Positions 31,884 through 40,842 of a stretch of DNA of 42,052 bases are shown here, piece by piece. Source of the DNA: JAYWIG01 sp043789035 (GTDB lineage Bacteria; Pseudomonadota; Gammaproteobacteria; Burkholderiales; Burkholderiaceae_E); assembly GCA_043789035.1 (NCBI GenBank), contig JAYWIG010000228.1:1-42052 (forward strand). Reading direction: 5' to 3'. Within the stretch, counting starts at the first letter, position 1, and each line of letters starts with the position of its first letter. The translations under genes were made by a program, and so were the position numbers. The notes beneath the pieces were generated by a model, which saw only the letters and a list, made by a program, of their open reading frames with translations, made no database searches and was not told the origin of the DNA.

Positions 31884-33557
31884 TTAATCGGTAACGGCAC
31901 CTTTACTGGCTGTCGATGCTAGCTTCGCAAATTTAGCTAACACGCCGGTGGTGTAGCGCGGCGCCGGTGTTTTAAATGCAGCTTGCCTAGCAGCCAACTC
32001 CGCGTCAGAAATATTCAATTGCAATAACAGTTTGTGTGCATCAATGGTCACTGAGTCTCCTTCGTTGACTAATGCGATCGGGCCACCCGCATAAGCTTCA
32101 GGTGCTACGTGGCCTACGACCATTCCCCAAGTGCCACCCGAGAAACGTCCATCCGTAATTAGACCGACAGACTCACCTAAACCTGCGCCTATTAGTGCCG
32201 AGGTTGGTGCTAGCATTTCAGGCATGCCTGGCGCACCTTTCGGGCCTAAGTAACGCAGCACCATGATGTCGCCCGCTTTGATTTGGCTGTCCATAATGGC
32301 TTTTAATGCAGTTTGCTCGTCGTCGAACACTCTCGCCGGGCCTGTCATTACCGGATTTTTCAAACCAGTGATTTTCGCAACCGCACCTTCGGGCGAAAGG
32401 TTACCTTTCAGAATAGCTAAGTGGCCTGCTTTGTACAGTGGGTTAGCGACGGTTCGAATAACGTCTTGATCGGCACGGGGTGCATCTGGCACATTGGCTA
32501 GCTCTTCTGCCAGAGTTTTTCCGGTAATAGTGATGCAATCGCCAAACAGCAAGCCAGCATTCAATAGCACTTTTAAGACTTGAGGGATACCGCCAGCCTG
32601 ATGTAAATCCGTTGCGAGGTACTTGCCTGAGGGCTTCAAATCACAAATGACAGGTACTTTTTTCCGTACACGCTCAAAGTCGTCGATGGTCCATTCCACG
32701 CCGGCCGAATGCGCAATGGCTAAGAAGTGCAAGACAGCATTCGTTGAGCCGCCGGTAGCCATAATTAATGACACTGCGTTTTCGATTGACTTGCGTGTGA
32801 CGATGTCGCGTGGTTTGAGATCGTTTTTAACCGCCTGAATAAGTACTTTGGCAGAAGCAGAAGCGGAATCACTCTTTTCCGAATCAGGGTTAGCCATAGT
32901 CGATGAACTTAGCAGGCTTATGCCTAGCGCCTCGAAGGACGAACTCATCGTATTTGCCGTGTACATACCACCGCATGAACCAGTACCTGGGATTGCGTTA
33001 CGCTCGATGCCTTCGAAGTCTTCATCAGACATACGGCCCATTGAATATTCGCCAACTGCTTCAAAAACGGAAACAATGTTTAAGTCTTTGCCTTTCCATC
33101 GACCTGGTTTGATCGTGCCGCCGTAAACGTAAATGGCTGGCACGTTGGCACGAAGCATACCCATTAAACCGCCGGGCATGTTTTTGTCGCAACCGCCAAC
33201 GACTAAGACACCGTCCATCCACTGGCCCATGACTGCCGTTTCGATGCAATCGGCAATCACTTCACGTGAAATTAACGAGTATTTCATGCCCTCCGTACCC
33301 ATCGACATTCCATCGGAAATAGTGGGGGTTCCAAATACTTGGGCATTGCCGCCAGCGGCTTCAATAGCGGCGATGGCGGCATCTGCTAAAGGCTGTAGGC
33401 CAGAGTTACAAGGTGTGATCGTTGAGTGTCCATTGGCCACCCCGATCATAGGTTTTGTGAAATCTCCTTTTTCATAGCCCATTCCGTAGTACATAGAACG
33501 ATTGGGCGCACGTGCGACGCCTTGGGTAATGTTTTGGCTACGGCGATTTGAAGTCAT
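31884..33557 (-). CDS. ilvD: Dihydroxy-acid dehydratase
   Basis: Iron-sulfur enzyme of valine and isoleucine synthesis (and, via ketoisovalerate, leucine and pantothenate). The 557-aa protein has three conserved cysteines: Cys50 (TPCN), Cys123 (GGCDKNMPGG) and Cys195 (GSCGGMYTANTM). A lysine/serine-rich active-site end (LITDGRFSGGTWGMVVGHVAPEA) is also seen. ATG 33557 is preferred over an upstream start eight codons earlier because MTSNRRSQNITQG matches the family start. It lies downstream of ccmH on the same strand with a 103-nt gap and a perfect -10 box, so it is likely transcribed on its own. Confidence 0.96.
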   Translation of the reverse strand: MTSNRRSQNITQGVARAPNRSMYYGMGYEKGDFTKPMIGVANGHSTITPCNSGLQPLADAAIAAIEAAGGNAQVFGTPTISDGMSMGTEGMKYSLISREVIADCIETAVMGQWMDGVLVVGGCDKNMPGGLMGMLRANVPAIYVYGGTIKPGRWKGKDLNIVSVFEAVGEYSMGRMSDEDFEGIERNAIPGTGSCGGMYTANTMSSSFEALGISLLSSSTMANPDSEKSDSASASAKVLIQAVKNDLKPRDIVTRKSIENAVSLIMATGGSTNAVLHFLAIAHSAGVEWTIDDFERVRKKVPVICDLKPSGKYLATDLHQAGGIPQVLKVLLNAGLLFGDCITITGKTLAEELANVPDAPRADQDVIRTVANPLYKAGHLAILKGNLSPEGAVAKITGLKNPVMTGPARVFDDEQTALKAIMDSQIKAGDIMVLRYLGPKGAPGMPEMLAPTSALIGAGLGESVGLITDGRFSGGTWGMVVGHVAPEAYAGGPIALVNEGDSVTIDAHKLLLQLNISDAELAARQAAFKTPAPRYTTGVLAKFAKLASTASKGAVTD

Positions 33558-33602
33558 GAGATGGGCCTTGAAAAATAGCAAAAATGTAAAAAGGGATTGA
33601 AA

Positions 33603-33608
33603 ATTATA
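33603..33608 (-). promoter_or_regulatory. Candidate -10 box for ilvD
   Basis: TATAAT on the minus strand (33608-33603) lies 46 nt before the ilvD ATG. No convincing -35 box is found 16-18 bp upstream, so this is only a likely promoter. It would make ilvD independent of the ccm operon. Confidence 0.4.
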
Positions 33609-33660
33609 GCGATTGAAATGCGACGGCTTTTTAGTGTCGAAAATCTACCAGGCGCGCGAA

Positions 33661-34062
33661 CTAATCGAGTAGTTTTCTAGCAGCCGATTGGCTGGTGGTT
33701 TGTTCGCTGGCAAGTTTACTTTTTCGCTGCGCAAGGCGCCAAGCAATACCCCCTGCCAGCAAAAGCGCAAATGGCCCGCCCCACAGTAAGAGGGTGTTGT
33801 TTTGTACAGGGGGTTTGTAGAGAACAAAGTCGCCGTAGCGTTGCACTAGAAATGATTTGATGTCCGCATCAGTTTTGCCTTCAGTCATCAGGCGTTCAAC
33901 TTCACGCTTTAGGTCAAGGGCTAGGTCTGCGTTGGAATCTGCCAGCGATTGATTTTGGCAAACTAAGCAGCGCAGTTCTTCGCTGAGTGCTCGAAGCCGA
34001 GCCTGGTACTCTGGCGTTTTTGGGTCGCTCGATGCGTTTGAAGTTGCATTGGCCATGCTCAA
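33661..34062 (-). CDS. ccmH: Cytochrome c maturation protein CcmH (CycL type), without a visible signal peptide
   Basis: Reduces apocytochrome thiols before heme ligation. The 133-aa protein has the LRCLVCQNQSL motif with Cys32 and Cys35, the DLKREVERLMTEGK and FLVQRYGDFVLYKPP segments, and one C-terminal transmembrane helix (about 91-108) followed by a basic tail. The usual N-terminal signal peptide is missing: the first 30 residues are hydrophilic, and an in-frame TGA at 34081-34083 rules out an earlier start. Start is TTG 34062 (TTGA overlap with the ccmG stop) or ATG 34056. The domain would have to be exported by an N-out insertion of the single helix. Confidence 0.9.
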   Translation of the reverse strand: MSMANATSNASSDPKTPEYQARLRALSEELRCLVCQNQSLADSNADLALDLKREVERLMTEGKTDADIKSFLVQRYGDFVLYKPPVQNNTLLLWGGPFALLLAGGIAWRLAQRKSKLASEQTTSQSAARKLLD

Positions 34063-34616
34063 GACTCTTTTTGAAGCTGATCAGCCAAGGGCTTCAGGCG
34101 TTTTTCCCATGCCTCAAGCGTTAGCGGGCCAATATGCTTTGCACGTATGATGCCTTTCTTATCGATGAGAAAGGTCTCCGGCGCGCCGTAAACACCATAG
34201 TCGATAGCGACTTTGCCAGCTCTGTCGATAACGACTTTTTTATACGGGTTGCCATGCTTATTTAGCCATGCACCCGAAGCCGCAGGCTCGTCTTTCCAGG
34301 CGATACCGATTAACTCGGGGTTCGCATCAACTTTAGCAATTTCCGCCAGCAAAGGATGCTCGGTTAGGCAGCCAGAGCACCAAGAACCCCATACATTCAA
34401 AAGCCACACTTTTCCGCTCATTGCAGCCGGTGTCCATTGAACACTTGCTTGGGCGCTGGTGCTTGAAACTTCTAATGAGGGAAGGTTGAACGTTGGCGCA
34501 GGTTTGCCAATCAAAGGCGAAGGAATTTCTCTCGGATCTTTGTTGAGACCTAATCCTAAGAACACCGCTAAGCTGATGAATAAAGCAAGCGGCAAGAAAA
34601 ATTTAAGCAGTCGCAT
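34059..34616 (-). CDS. ccmG: Thiol:disulfide interchange protein CcmG (DsbE)
   Basis: A 185-aa membrane-anchored thioredoxin-like protein with an N-terminal helix (1-24), the FNLPSLE family start, active site WCSGC (Cys80, Cys83), and the cis-proline loop GVYGAPETFLID. It passes electrons in the periplasm to CcmH and apocytochrome c. The two residues between the cysteines (Ser-Gly) differ from E. coli (Pro-Thr), but they vary in this family. It overlaps the end of ccmF by 14 nt and the start of ccmH by 4 nt. Confidence 0.95.
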   Translation of the reverse strand: MRLLKFFLPLALFISLAVFLGLGLNKDPREIPSPLIGKPAPTFNLPSLEVSSTSAQASVQWTPAAMSGKVWLLNVWGSWCSGCLTEHPLLAEIAKVDANPELIGIAWKDEPAASGAWLNKHGNPYKKVVIDRAGKVAIDYGVYGAPETFLIDKKGIIRAKHIGPLTLEAWEKRLKPLADQLQKES

Positions 34617-36573
34617 GAGGGCTCTGACTCGATACAGTTTTTAGCCTGCGGTAGCGTTTGTCCGCTACTGCAATAAAGCCTCCAACACCCATGAATACGC
34701 AGCCAATCCATATCCAATTTACGAATGGCTTTAAGTACACACGGACAGCCCAAGCGCCTTGTAAATCTTTTGCGTTCAATGGCTCACCCATAGAAATGTA
34801 AACGTCTCGCGCCAAGCTTCGATCAATTGCTGCCTCAGTCATTGTTTGGCTACCTGCTCGATACACGCGCTTTTGCGGGAGCAATACTGAAATATTGTTT
34901 GATGATTTACTAACCAGTTCGAACTTACCTTGAAGGGCGTCGAAATTTGGGCCTTTGTATTGCTCTAAGCCAACAAATTTCACTTCATATTCGTCGTTCA
35001 GTTGTACGGTCTGCCCAGGTGTCATAGCTTGTTGAATATCGTTCTCGTAGCTCTTTACCAAGGTGATACCGAGTACAAAAAGACCTATGCCGATATGCGC
35101 AAAAATCATTCCCCAAAAATGAGCAGGTTGTGCTTTTAATCGTGTACCTATCAAGCCCGTGAGAGTGCTGGTAATGATCCAAAAACCGAACATAAGGCCA
35201 AGACTGGTTTTCCATTGAAAACCTGTAATGGTTAACGGCAGTAGTAACGCAACGACCACTGATACGGCCGCCGCCCATTTCAATCGCTTCGCAAGTGGTG
35301 GTAACTCGCTTTGTTTCCAGCGTGTTAACGGGCCAATACCCATCAAAAACATGGCGGGTGCCATTAATGGGTAGAACACGGCGTCGAAGTAGGGTGGGCC
35401 TACTGAAATTTTTCCGCCACCTAAGGTATCAATTACCAAGGGGTATAGCGTTCCAAGTAAAACCGCGCAAGCAGCAACCACCATCAGCACATTATTGGCC
35501 AACAACATGGATTCGCGAGACAACATCGCGAATACTGGGCCACCTTGTATTTTTGATGCTCGAAAAGCAAAAAGAGTGAGCGAGCCGCCGATAACCGCCG
35601 CCAAGAAAGCTAAGATAAACACGCCACGAGTCGGGTCGGTTGCAAAGGCATGTACCGAAGTAATGACTCCTGAGCGAACTAAGAAAGTACCGAGCAAGCT
35701 TAGGCTAAATGCAAGTATCGCAAGAAGAATTGTCCAACTGCGAAATGCCCCGCGTTTTTCTGTAACGGCCAACGAGTGTATGAGCGCTGTTCCGATGAGC
35801 CACGGCATGAAAGATGCGTTTTCGACGGGGTCCCAAAACCACCAGCCGCCCCAACCCAATTCATAGTAGGCCCAAAAGGAGCCTAAGCAAATTCCTAAAG
35901 TCAAAAAGCTCCATGCCACGGTGGTCCAAGGCCTTGCCCAGCGTGCCCAGGCAGCATCGAAGCGCCCACCTATTAAACCCGCCACTGCGAATGCGAAGGC
36001 GACTGCAAAGCCGACGTAGCCCATGTAGAGAAGAGGCGGATGAAACACCATGCCAGGATCTTGCAGTAAAGGGTTTAAGTCCTTGCCTTCAAGTGGTGCC
36101 GGAAACATTCTTGAGAATGGATTCGACGTAAAAAGCGTGAAAAGAATAAAACCAACCGATAGCCAGGCCAGAACGCTGAGTACGCGGATTCGTAAAACAG
36201 AATCTAAGCTGCTCGAAAAAAATACCACTGCTGCAGACCATCCCGTCAGCATGAGCACCCACAAAAGAATCGAACCTTCATGTGACCCCCAAGTGGCAGC
36301 CAACCGATAAGCCAAAGGCAAATCGGTATTAGAGTGTTGCGCAACAAGAGCCACTGAGAAATCATGCTGCGCAAAACTTAACGCCAAACAGGTGAAACTG
36401 AATGCAACTAAAACGAAAAGTGCCAAGGTACCCACAGGTGCTAATGCCATTAAGGTTGCGCTTCGTTGCCTATCCGACGTAAAAGTGCCGATCATAGGCG
36501 CGACCGCTACAAGTAGTGCCAAGCCTAACGCTAAACATAAGGCAAAATGGCCAAGCTCTGGAAGTAGGTTCAT
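34603..36573 (-). CDS. ccmF: Heme lyase subunit CcmF
   Basis: A 656-aa polytopic membrane protein, the usual size for CcmF. It takes heme from holo-CcmE and attaches it to apocytochrome c with CcmH and CcmI. The tryptophan-rich heme-handling motif WGGWWFWDPVENASFMPWL is seen near residues 235-254. Around fourteen hydrophobic segments and a large periplasmic part near the C-terminus are present. It starts in an ATGA-type overlap with the ccmE stop (36570-36573) and its end overlaps ccmG. Confidence 0.96.
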   Translation of the reverse strand: MNLLPELGHFALCLALGLALLVAVAPMIGTFTSDRQRSATLMALAPVGTLALFVLVAFSFTCLALSFAQHDFSVALVAQHSNTDLPLAYRLAATWGSHEGSILLWVLMLTGWSAAVVFFSSSLDSVLRIRVLSVLAWLSVGFILFTLFTSNPFSRMFPAPLEGKDLNPLLQDPGMVFHPPLLYMGYVGFAVAFAFAVAGLIGGRFDAAWARWARPWTTVAWSFLTLGICLGSFWAYYELGWGGWWFWDPVENASFMPWLIGTALIHSLAVTEKRGAFRSWTILLAILAFSLSLLGTFLVRSGVITSVHAFATDPTRGVFILAFLAAVIGGSLTLFAFRASKIQGGPVFAMLSRESMLLANNVLMVVAACAVLLGTLYPLVIDTLGGGKISVGPPYFDAVFYPLMAPAMFLMGIGPLTRWKQSELPPLAKRLKWAAAVSVVVALLLPLTITGFQWKTSLGLMFGFWIITSTLTGLIGTRLKAQPAHFWGMIFAHIGIGLFVLGITLVKSYENDIQQAMTPGQTVQLNDEYEVKFVGLEQYKGPNFDALQGKFELVSKSSNNISVLLPQKRVYRAGSQTMTEAAIDRSLARDVYISMGEPLNAKDLQGAWAVRVYLKPFVNWIWIGCVFMGVGGFIAVADKRYRRLKTVSSQSPHATA

Positions 36574-37085
36574 GGTTTCGAATAGCCTTTTTTATCCGAT
36601 GGTGCAACTTGAAACTGACTAGGTTCGCCAACAGGTTTGCCAGCCTTTTTCAAAGCCTCTGCTGCTTCTGGCGGCATGTAATTTTCGTCATGTTTAGCCA
36701 GTACTTCGCTGGCGCGAAAAATACCGTCGCCACCCAAACGCCCTTGAGCGACTACGCCGCGACCTTCTTTAAATAGATCAGGCAAGATGCCAGTGTATTC
36801 GACTGTCACCATTTTTGCTTTGTCTGTGACTTTAAAAAACACGGTCGTAGAATCGGGTTTTCTTTCCAACGTGCCGTTCTCAACTAGCCCGCCAATTCGA
36901 AACGGTTTGCCTTGCGGCGCTTCACCCCCAGCGATTTGAGAAGGGGTAAAGAAAAACACTAGGTTTTTGTTGAATGCATTAAGCACCAGCGCAACAGCCG
37001 CCGCAAGCAACAGTACTCCAATCACAATCCAGACTGCGCGTTTAGTTCTAGGCTTTACCTTTAGTGGGGCGGTGGCTTCGTTCAT
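36570..37085 (-). CDS. ccmE: Heme chaperone CcmE
   Basis: A 171-aa protein with one N-terminal transmembrane helix and a periplasmic OB-fold. His132 and Tyr136 in HDENYMPPE are the covalent heme-binding histidine and the conserved tyrosine (E. coli His130/Tyr134). FRIGGLVENG and VEYTGILPDLFKEG are typical strands. ATG 37085 is chosen because it follows the ccmD stop by one base and gives a family-like start. An in-frame ATG at 37112 would add nine residues, overlap ccmD and has AGG upstream, so it is a real alternative. The C-terminal tail is Lys/Pro-rich. Confidence 0.94.
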   Translation of the reverse strand: MNEATAPLKVKPRTKRAVWIVIGVLLLAAAVALVLNAFNKNLVFFFTPSQIAGGEAPQGKPFRIGGLVENGTLERKPDSTTVFFKVTDKAKMVTVEYTGILPDLFKEGRGVVAQGRLGGDGIFRASEVLAKHDENYMPPEAAEALKKAGKPVGEPSQFQVAPSDKKGYSKP

Positions 37086-37086
37086 G

Positions 37087-37215
37087 TTATTGGTTATCCA
37101 TTTCGACAGCATTTAGAGCCTTACGCCTGCTTGCTATAAGGCTGATTATTTCAATCACGATGGCAAGTGCGAATACGGCGTAAGAGGCAACGAGAAAATG
37201 AAGGTGGGTGGTCAT
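37087..37215 (-). CDS. ccmD: Heme exporter protein CcmD
   Basis: Hand translation between ccmC and ccmE gives a 42-aa protein starting MTTHLHFLVASYAVF, with one transmembrane helix (about 8-27) followed by a basic stretch ASRRKAL. Size, single helix, positive tail and position all fit CcmD, which helps release holo-CcmE from the CcmABC complex. The ribosome binding site is weak, and translation is probably coupled to ccmC, whose stop is 8 nt upstream. It is missed by usual ORF length cutoffs. Confidence 0.88.
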   Translation of the reverse strand: MTTHLHFLVASYAVFALAIVIEIISLIASRRKALNAVEMDNQ

Positions 37216-37223
37216 AAGGGAGT

Positions 37224-38018
37224 CTAAAATTTTGCGCTAATTTTGGCTAACCAGTTTTTACCGCCTTCGCGCTCTAACAGAATAGTTCGAGCTCGGTAAA
37301 GCGATGCCGCAATGGTGTAACACCACACAGCAAAGGTCATAATCATCATGGCAGTGAGCATGGTTTGGGCCATTTTTGGTGCCATGGTAGGCGATACGCT
37401 GGCACCTTGGTGAAGTGAGTTCCACCACTTTACTGAGAAATAAATAATCGGTACGTTAATCGAACCCACTATTGCCAATAGCGCTGCAGCCTTATCCGCT
37501 TTACGTTCATCGTCTATCGACGATCGCAGCGCGATAAATCCGAGATAGAGAAAAAGTAAAATTAGAGTGGAAGTAAGTCTTGCATCCCATACCCAATATG
37601 CACCCCAAGTTGGCCTGCCCCATAAGGCACCTGTCCAAAGGGCGACGAATGCAAACAATGCGCCGGTCGGTGCTAACGCCTGCGCCATGATGGCAGATAC
37701 CCGAGTTTTCCAGATAAGGAATACCGCACACCAAAATGCCATTGCAAGGTAGGTCACCATCGCTAGCCAAGCGGCTGGGACGTGAATGTAAATGATTCGA
37801 TACACCTCACCCTGTTGGTAATCCGTGGGCGCGACAATAAAACCAATATAAAGGCCAGCGATTGAAAGCAGTACAGCCGCTATTGCAAACCAAGGAATGA
37901 GTTTGCCACTTAAAATATAAAAATTCGCCGGTGCGGCCCAAGCAAAAAACCTACGTTTTTGGCTAATCGTAGCGCTGGTATCCATTTGAGGGTTGTTGGA
38001 TGAATTAGTTATTGTCAT
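37224..38018 (-). CDS. ccmC: Heme exporter/handling protein CcmC
   Basis: A 264-aa membrane protein with six helices that presents heme to CcmE. The tryptophan-rich motif WGAYWVWDARLTS is present, flanked by the two periplasmic histidines that ligate heme: one in YIHVPAAW and one in NSLHQGAS. The N-terminal 20 residues are an extra hydrophilic tail compared with the minimal family. It starts inside an ATGA overlap with ccmB. Confidence 0.96.
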   Translation of the reverse strand: MTITNSSNNPQMDTSATISQKRRFFAWAAPANFYILSGKLIPWFAIAAVLLSIAGLYIGFIVAPTDYQQGEVYRIIYIHVPAAWLAMVTYLAMAFWCAVFLIWKTRVSAIMAQALAPTGALFAFVALWTGALWGRPTWGAYWVWDARLTSTLILLFLYLGFIALRSSIDDERKADKAAALLAIVGSINVPIIYFSVKWWNSLHQGASVSPTMAPKMAQTMLTAMMIMTFAVWCYTIAASLYRARTILLEREGGKNWLAKISAKF

Positions 38019-38671
38019 TGCAAGGAGATTCTAACGGCAGCGGCTGTAGCTAACGGCCCACCCACAGTTGCTAATAGTGCCATTGCGCCTAGCGCGGAAA
38101 AGTACGCCTCAACTCCCAACCCTGCTTGAAAGCTGTTTACTACGCCTGCACCAAAAATAAGCACGGGCACGGTCAGCGGTAAAACTAAAAGTGCCAAGAG
38201 TGTCGGGCCGTGTTTGCTATTTAACGTGAGCGCAGCGCCTATTGCGCCTAACCAAGCCAGCGTGATTGTGCCAACAGTCATTCCAGCAATTAAAACAAGG
38301 GTGTCAGCAACAGACAAACCGAATTGAAGTCCCACAAGGCTACTCAAAAGGCTAACTGGCAACCCTGTACAGACCCAATGAGCGAGGACTTTGCCAATGC
38401 AAACCCCAGCTAAAGATTCTTTGGACAGGCTGATTTGTTCCAAGGTACCGTCGGCGAAATCGGACGCGAAAAGGCGTGGTAAGGCCAGTAGATTTGCTAA
38501 AAGTGCGGCCACCCAAGCAATTCCCGGTGCGATCTCATGCAGCGTTTTAGGCTCAGGCCCGACCCCAAGCGGGAAAAGGCTTGTCACTAAGATAAAAAAC
38601 ACCACGACTAATATTAGCTCAGATTTCAATCGAAGCGCCAAGGCAAGATCCCGCTTGAATGACCAGATCAT
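38015..38671 (-). CDS. ccmB: Heme exporter permease CcmB
   Basis: A 218-aa inner-membrane protein with six hydrophobic segments. Typical CcmB stretches are the FFILVTSLFPLGVGPEP segment, IAPGIAWVAALLANLLAL and LFASDFADGTLEQ. It forms the membrane part of the CcmAB ATPase that frees heme-loaded CcmE. Both ends overlap neighbours by ATGA (ccmA at 38668-38671, ccmC at 38015-38018). Confidence 0.95.
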   Translation of the reverse strand: MIWSFKRDLALALRLKSELILVVVFFILVTSLFPLGVGPEPKTLHEIAPGIAWVAALLANLLALPRLFASDFADGTLEQISLSKESLAGVCIGKVLAHWVCTGLPVSLLSSLVGLQFGLSVADTLVLIAGMTVGTITLAWLGAIGAALTLNSKHGPTLLALLVLPLTVPVLIFGAGVVNSFQAGLGVEAYFSALGAMALLATVGGPLATAAAVRISLQ

Positions 38672-39381
38672 CGCTTAACTTCCTCGATTTGACTCGCTCC
38701 TGCCGCCAACTCAGATAAATTCAGTGTAATGGGTAAAGTTAAACCGAGTTCGGTTAAGTCTTGATGTGTCGCTAGTATTGCACTGCCACCTAGCGATAAA
38801 TGTTTAGCCACTAAGGCACCCAAAATTTGTTGGGCTTCAGCATCTAAAGCGGTTAGCGGTTCATCGAGTATCCAGCAGAGCTTTACCGCCGAAAGTAATT
38901 GGTTAGCAAACACCAGTCTTGCCAGCATACATCGTCGCTTCTGGCCGGCTGATAGCTTGCCGAAGGCTAAATTGCTTCTCGTTGTTAAGCCAACTACTGC
39001 TATTGCATTGCTAAGGCTCGCGTCAATTTGCGCGTCCATTTGATAGCCACTGGCATCAAGCGCCACTTGGAGTTGCAAATTTTCGATCACGGTTAATTGA
39101 TCTTTAAAGCCATGCAAATGGCCTTGGTACAAGATGTTCGGGCTTCGTTTGTCGATAGATTGGTCAGGAATATTCAGCAAAATATTTCCTTCATCTGCGT
39201 CAGTGATGCCGACCAACATTCTAAGCAAAGTTGATTTGCCAATACCGTTTGCGCCAACCACCTGAATCCACTGGCCCGACCTGCATACTAAGCTGACATT
39301 ATCAATCAGCCGCCGTTTGCCAACTTGTAAACATAAGTTGGTGGCGATTAGCTCATGGGTAACCTGTAACGAATCACTCAC
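38668..39381 (-). CDS. ccmA: Heme exporter ATP-binding protein CcmA
   Basis: A 237-aa ABC ATPase with Walker A GANGIGKST (43-51), signature LSAGQ (143-147), Walker B ILDEP (171-175) and a switch histidine in ATHQD. LYQGHLHGFKDQLTVIENL is the typical CcmA segment after Walker A. The start is GTG 39381, two bases after the ccmI stop and without an obvious ribosome binding site, so it is probably translated by coupling to ccmI. Confidence 0.95.
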   Translation of the reverse strand: MSDSLQVTHELIATNLCLQVGKRRLIDNVSLVCRSGQWIQVVGANGIGKSTLLRMLVGITDADEGNILLNIPDQSIDKRSPNILYQGHLHGFKDQLTVIENLQLQVALDASGYQMDAQIDASLSNAIAVVGLTTRSNLAFGKLSAGQKRRCMLARLVFANQLLSAVKLCWILDEPLTALDAEAQQILGALVAKHLSLGGSAILATHQDLTELGLTLPITLNLSELAAGASQIEEVKR

Positions 39382-39383
39382 CG

Positions 39384-40676
39384 TTAGGGATTAACTTGGT
39401 TAATTTGAATGGCGATAGATTTAATTTGCGCCAGCTTAAACAGAACGGATGTGCCGCTCATGTCTCCAGCTGAGCGGGTGGCACTGCCCTGAGGTGATAG
39501 TCGAGCCACGGCCAGAAGGCCTTGTGTCTGGTCAAACACACCGCCCGCGAGCAAGTTTGATTTATCTAAATCAACTGTGATGCTCTCGCCTTTTTGTAAA
39601 GCTTGTGCAACGTTAATCCAATCTAATTTTTTAGCAGCAATCGGCATTGGTCTATCAGGCGAGCGTAGCGCGATGAATAGTGCTGCTTGCTCCATTTTTG
39701 CCGATTTTATTGTCTCTAAAATTTCTTTGCTGACGGTTACACTAGCTGTAAACAACACTCTCTTTTCATCCACTGTTGCTCGTGGTTGGTTCTGCAAAAT
39801 TTGATCAATTGCACCTTGCACAGCTTTGGCCTGTTCAGAGCCCCGGGGCAGCGCAGCTAAAGTTTTCTCAAGATAAATTTTTGCTTGGGCAAAATTACCC
39901 AGTCTATATTGGGCTGCGCCCATAAGCGCGATGCCCTTCGGTAGGTCTGGACTCTGCTTCAAGGCTTGGGTGAGCATTTCTAGCGGCAAGCCTGAAAAGT
40001 CGCCTTGTTTGGATGCGGCAATGGCTTCCGCATAGTCAACGAGGAAGTCTGGGCTATTGAGGCCAAGCGTTTTCGCTTTTGCATAGGCTGTGGCTGCTTC
40101 GGCGGGGTTACCAGCCATTCGATAGGCTTTGCCGATAGAGCCCCAGACTGTTGCATCCGTAGGTTTTTGTGCTGCTAATTTTTTAAGATCTTCAATAGTC
40201 TTGGCAAGTTGTTCTGCGGTAGGGGCTGAGGGACTTTCAGAAGTATTCTGAGTACCTTCGCCCGATTGAGCTCTTTCATACGCGGCTCGAAAGCTCGGTT
40301 CGGTCAACTCCGGTGCGCCTAAATAACTGTAGGCTGCTGCACCCATTACACCACCAAAAATCAGCAGCGACGCTACCCAAACCCAACTAGTGCCGAACTT
40401 GGTTTGATTCAGCGGGTTCGCAGAGTTGCTCGTTATTAAATCCTCAGCCTCACGCTCGAGTTGCATGCTTAAGTCGTCGATTGCTTGGTTGGCATCCTCA
40501 GCGGAAATTCTGTTGGCGTCCCTGTCGGCTTCGATTTCTCGCTTTCGATCTTTAAATACCGCTAACCGTTCATTCGAACCGGTAGATTGAGATTGAACAG
40601 AACGTTTGATGCCAAAGGCCAAAACGATGAGGGTAAACGCCGCAATGGCGACAGCAATACAAAGAAACAAAATCAT
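39384..40676 (-). CDS. ccmI: Cytochrome c maturation apocytochrome chaperone CcmI (CycH)
   Basis: A 430-aa protein with two transmembrane helices: at the N-terminus (about 1-22) and near residues 97-120. Between them is a cytoplasmic loop with the CcmI signature LAVFKDRKREIEAD. The periplasmic part has TPR-like repeats (AYRMAGNPAEAATAYAKA, AAQYRLGNFAQAKIYLEK) that bind the C-terminus of apocytochrome c. A beta-rich C-terminal domain is CcmI-type (ASVTVS, ALFIALRSPDRPMPIAAKK). ATG 40676 fits the N-terminal helix; a TTG at 40715 would add 13 hydrophilic residues. It is the first gene of the ccm operon here, whereas it is usually last. Confidence 0.92.
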   Translation of the reverse strand: MILFLCIAVAIAAFTLIVLAFGIKRSVQSQSTGSNERLAVFKDRKREIEADRDANRISAEDANQAIDDLSMQLEREAEDLITSNSANPLNQTKFGTSWVWVASLLIFGGVMGAAAYSYLGAPELTEPSFRAAYERAQSGEGTQNTSESPSAPTAEQLAKTIEDLKKLAAQKPTDATVWGSIGKAYRMAGNPAEAATAYAKAKTLGLNSPDFLVDYAEAIAASKQGDFSGLPLEMLTQALKQSPDLPKGIALMGAAQYRLGNFAQAKIYLEKTLAALPRGSEQAKAVQGAIDQILQNQPRATVDEKRVLFTASVTVSKEILETIKSAKMEQAALFIALRSPDRPMPIAAKKLDWINVAQALQKGESITVDLDKSNLLAGGVFDQTQGLLAVARLSPQGSATRSAGDMSGTSVLFKLAQIKSIAIQINQVNP

Positions 40677-40842
40677 GAACAAATTTTCGCACACATGAGG
40701 CCACTTGTCCGGCAACGTCTTCCGTTGGGTATTCTCACTACCCGTACGCAGTGTTTTTTACTAACTCCCTTGGTAACCTGAAAGCTTGTGGGTTTAAAAA
40801 CCTCTCGAAATTCATTGGAAGCTCGGTTTTAGGAACGTTCGT

